This document shows positions 13,862-15,514 of a DNA stretch of 15,514 bases, piece after piece; positions within the stretch are counted from its first letter, which is position 1; each line of letters starts with the position of its first letter. The notes under the pieces were generated by a model that saw nothing but the letters and a program-made list of their open reading frames with translations, was not told the DNA's origin and made no database searches. The stretch comes from Opitutales bacterium (GTDB lineage Bacteria; Verrucomicrobiota; Verrucomicrobiia; Opitutales; Opitutaceae). The position numbers and the translations under genes were made by a program. The stretch is from NCBI GenBank assembly GCA_021772595.1, contig JAJFLS010000667.1, positions 1-15,514 on the forward strand, read 5' to 3'.

Positions 13862-15045
13862 TTCTCGGTCGAATTGCAAAACCGTTCCATAGTCTCGATC
13901 ACGTAGCTTTGCTCCTCATCGCTCAAACTCGGATACATTGGCAAGCTCAAGCAGCCCGAATAAAACGCTTCCGCGCCAGACTGAAGTACCGGCGAATCTG
14001 TACGGTAGTAAGGATGTCGATACACGGGCATGTAGTGAACTTGGACACCCACTCCATTCGCATGCATAAAACCGTAAACCGCTCGCCGCAGCTCTTTAGA
14101 AACGAACCGGACCACATACAAATGCCATGCAGATCCCTCGTCTGGAATGGGTCGCTCTAAACTTCCGCGGAAAGCTTCTTCGCCAAATGCCTCATGGTAA
14201 CGAGCCGCGATCTCGCGGCGGCGTCCGATATTCGAATCCAGCTTGCGAAGCTGGCTCCCTCCGAGACTCGCCTGCAAATCGGTCATCCGATAATTCCACC
14301 CGAGCTCGGTCTGAGCGTAGGCCCAGCCACCCTCTGATTCTAAAATCTCTGGCGTTTTCTCGATGCCATGGGAGCGAAGCGAACGAACGCGCCTAGCTAG
14401 GGTTTCGTCATTGGTGAGCACCGCGCCTCCCTCCCCTGCGCAGATATGCTTGACCGGATGGAAACTGAGAATCGCAGCATCCGAAAAATCGCAAGACGCA
14501 CTCCGGAGATCGCCTCGAACAGCCCCTATGCTATGAGCCGCGTCTTCCACGACATAAGCCCCGTGCTTGGCCGCGTATTCGGAAATCGCTGATAAATCGC
14601 ACAATCGTCCCGCGAACGAAACCGGAACGAGAAGTTTGGGACTCTTCCCGACAGCAACTAATGCGTCGCCCGTTTTCTCGAAATTCGAGAGGCCCGCCAA
14701 TCCGCTCGTCGCTTCCACATCGCACCAAGCGACTTCGGCTCCGCAATGGCGCAAAGCGTTTGCCGTGGCTGCGAATGTGATCGAGGGCACGATACCCACA
14801 TCGCCGCCGCCCATACCCAAGCCTTGATACGCCAAATGCAACGCGGCGGTTCCGCTCGATACGGCGATCGCATATCGCGCTCCGGTCGCTTCTTTCAGGC
14901 CGTCTTCGAAATATCCGACTCGTGGCCCTTGCGTTACGAAATCCGACTTGAGCGCTTCAACAACGGCTTCGATATCCGATTCGTCGATACATTGACGAGC
15001 GTAGGGAATCCAGTCGTCTTTAGTCCTCTGCGCTTTCTTGGACAT
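13858..15045 (-). CDS. pseC: UDP-4-amino-4,6-dideoxy-L-AltNAc transaminase, PseC
   Basis: A PLP-dependent aminotransferase of the DegT/DnrJ/EryC1 family, 395 residues. It adds the 4-amino group to the PseB product, with glutamate as the usual donor. Visible landmarks are SSGTAALHLA (63-72), PSITFAATANAL (87-98), VVEDAAHSIGA (165-175, with D168 for the PLP nitrogen), and the Schiff-base lysine K199 in SFHPVKHICAGEGGAVLTN. The C-terminal segment VQVHYMPVYRHPYY is also typical of PseC. The assignment to pseudaminic acid synthesis, and not another amino sugar, rests on the coupled pseG and nearby pseB/pseI. It begins 16 bases after a small coiled-coil gene on the same strand. The upstream GAAAGCGG is at most a weak ribosome-binding site. 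Confidence 0.93.
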   Translation of the reverse strand: MSKKAQRTKDDWIPYARQCIDESDIEAVVEALKSDFVTQGPRVGYFEDGLKEATGARYAIAVSSGTAALHLAYQGLGMGGGDVGIVPSITFAATANALRHCGAEVAWCDVEATSGLAGLSNFEKTGDALVAVGKSPKLLVPVSFAGRLCDLSAISEYAAKHGAYVVEDAAHSIGAVRGDLRSASCDFSDAAILSFHPVKHICAGEGGAVLTNDETLARRVRSLRSHGIEKTPEILESEGGWAYAQTELGWNYRMTDLQASLGGSQLRKLDSNIGRRREIAARYHEAFGEEAFRGSLERPIPDEGSAWHLYVVRFVSKELRRAVYGFMHANGVGVQVHYMPVYRHPYYRTDSPVLQSGAEAFYSGCLSLPMYPSLSDEEQSYVIETMERFCNSTEK

Positions 15046-15061
15046 CCGCTTTCGGGATTCT

Positions 15062-15445
15062 CTATGCTTGCCCTTTCAGGGTGCGAGTCGGAGTCGTCGG
15101 ATTCGATGCGGACCCGTAAGCCTTCCGAATTTTGGATACGGAATTCGATTGCTTTACTAGCGACTTGAATTGCGCGCGGTTCTCGCTCTTCAGCGCTTCA
15201 AGCAAAGCCTCGTTCTCTTTCTCGCTGCCAAGCAGGATTTCGATGCGGGAATTGAATTCTTCTTTTTCCGACGGACTCAACTGGCCGCCACCTTCAAAGC
15301 GCTGGAGTTCGCCGACGAGCTTCGCCTTTTTCGCCTGCACTTCCTTGACCGCATCGAAATTGGCTTCCTTCAAGCAGAAGGTCTCCTTTTCCGTCAGCTC
15401 TTCGTACGCGCCGAGCAGAGCGAACCGTTTTCGAGTCTCAGTCAT
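15062..15445 (-). CDS. Small coiled-coil protein, possible FlgN-like flagellar export chaperone
   Basis: 127 residues, no signal peptide or membrane segment, rich in Glu, Lys, Leu and Ala. Two long heptad-type helices are apparent (residues ~5-48 and ~55-110), ending in KSLVKQSNSVSKIRKAYG and a short Pro/Thr-rich tail. FlgN and FliT-type export chaperones have this size, helical make-up and a similar ending with a basic helix and an aromatic residue, but they are poorly conserved and I see no decisive motif. The position directly upstream of pseC, in a region with CheX and a sigma54 activator, supports a flagellar role. It could instead be an unrelated helical protein. The ATG at 15445 has no Shine-Dalgarno sequence, and a frame coming from the right edge may overlap it by 8 bases. 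Confidence 0.6.
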   Translation of the reverse strand: MTETRKRFALLGAYEELTEKETFCLKEANFDAVKEVQAKKAKLVGELQRFEGGGQLSPSEKEEFNSRIEILLGSEKENEALLEALKSENRAQFKSLVKQSNSVSKIRKAYGSASNPTTPTRTLKGQA

Positions 15446-15514
15446 TAGTGGGGTCGTGGTTTGCGATTTCGTTTCGTCCTACAGAGCTAGGGTCAATCCC
15501 GCTCGCAGGCAAGC

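Noticed and set aside
15126..15139. Fourteen-base word CGAATTTTGGATAC also present at 6909-6922
   Set aside because: One copy is inside coding sequence and the other next to a terminator; no similarity extends around them, so chance is likely.

Overview
The window looks like the chromosome of a motile bacterium of moderate GC content. My best guess is the marine Verrucomicrobiota (Opitutia, Puniceicoccales/Pelagicoccus-like). That guess is inference: it rests on the gene style (Sel1/TPR proteins, a CheX plus receiver-STAS pair, adjacent gltX and glnS), the CACTGAT-type and GTAGGGGC-type intergenic palindromes, and starts that almost never have a Shine-Dalgarno sequence. No rRNA, tRNA, CRISPR array or transposase gene is visible.

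Layout. 1-1316 (minus) is the first ~438 codons of an exported Sel1-repeat protein that runs off the left edge. A ~400-base gap follows. Then come plus-strand genes: a small TPR protein (1719-2087), an MFS transporter (2133-3428), glutamyl-tRNA synthetase gltX (3506-4885) and glutaminyl-tRNA synthetase glnS (4914-6587). The gap 6588-6981 holds a hairpin after glnS, a ~300-base repeat element with inverted ends, and a strong minus-strand terminator. The minus-strand block 6982-10387 encodes a signalling set: an NtrC-family sigma54 activator (10387-8879), then cheX (8655-8116) and a receiver-degenerate receiver-STAS protein (8103-6982). A sigma28-like promoter candidate lies just upstream of cheX.

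From 10610 to the right edge is a pseudaminic-acid block in two convergent halves: pseB and pseI on plus, and a small coiled-coil protein (possible flagellar export chaperone), pseC and pseG on minus. pseC and pseG overlap by ATGA. The two halves meet in a ~180-base gap filled by two palindromic repeat elements. The stop codons of both pseI and pseG fall at or inside these repeats.

How the parts fit. PseB, PseC, PseG and PseI are four of the six enzymes that make CMP-pseudaminic acid from UDP-GlcNAc, the sugar many bacteria attach to flagellin. PseH (acetyltransferase) and PseF (CMP transferase) are not in the window. With CheX, the receiver proteins and the possible chaperone, the right two thirds read as a flagellar/chemotaxis neighbourhood; the left third is housekeeping (aminoacyl-tRNA synthesis) plus accessory proteins.
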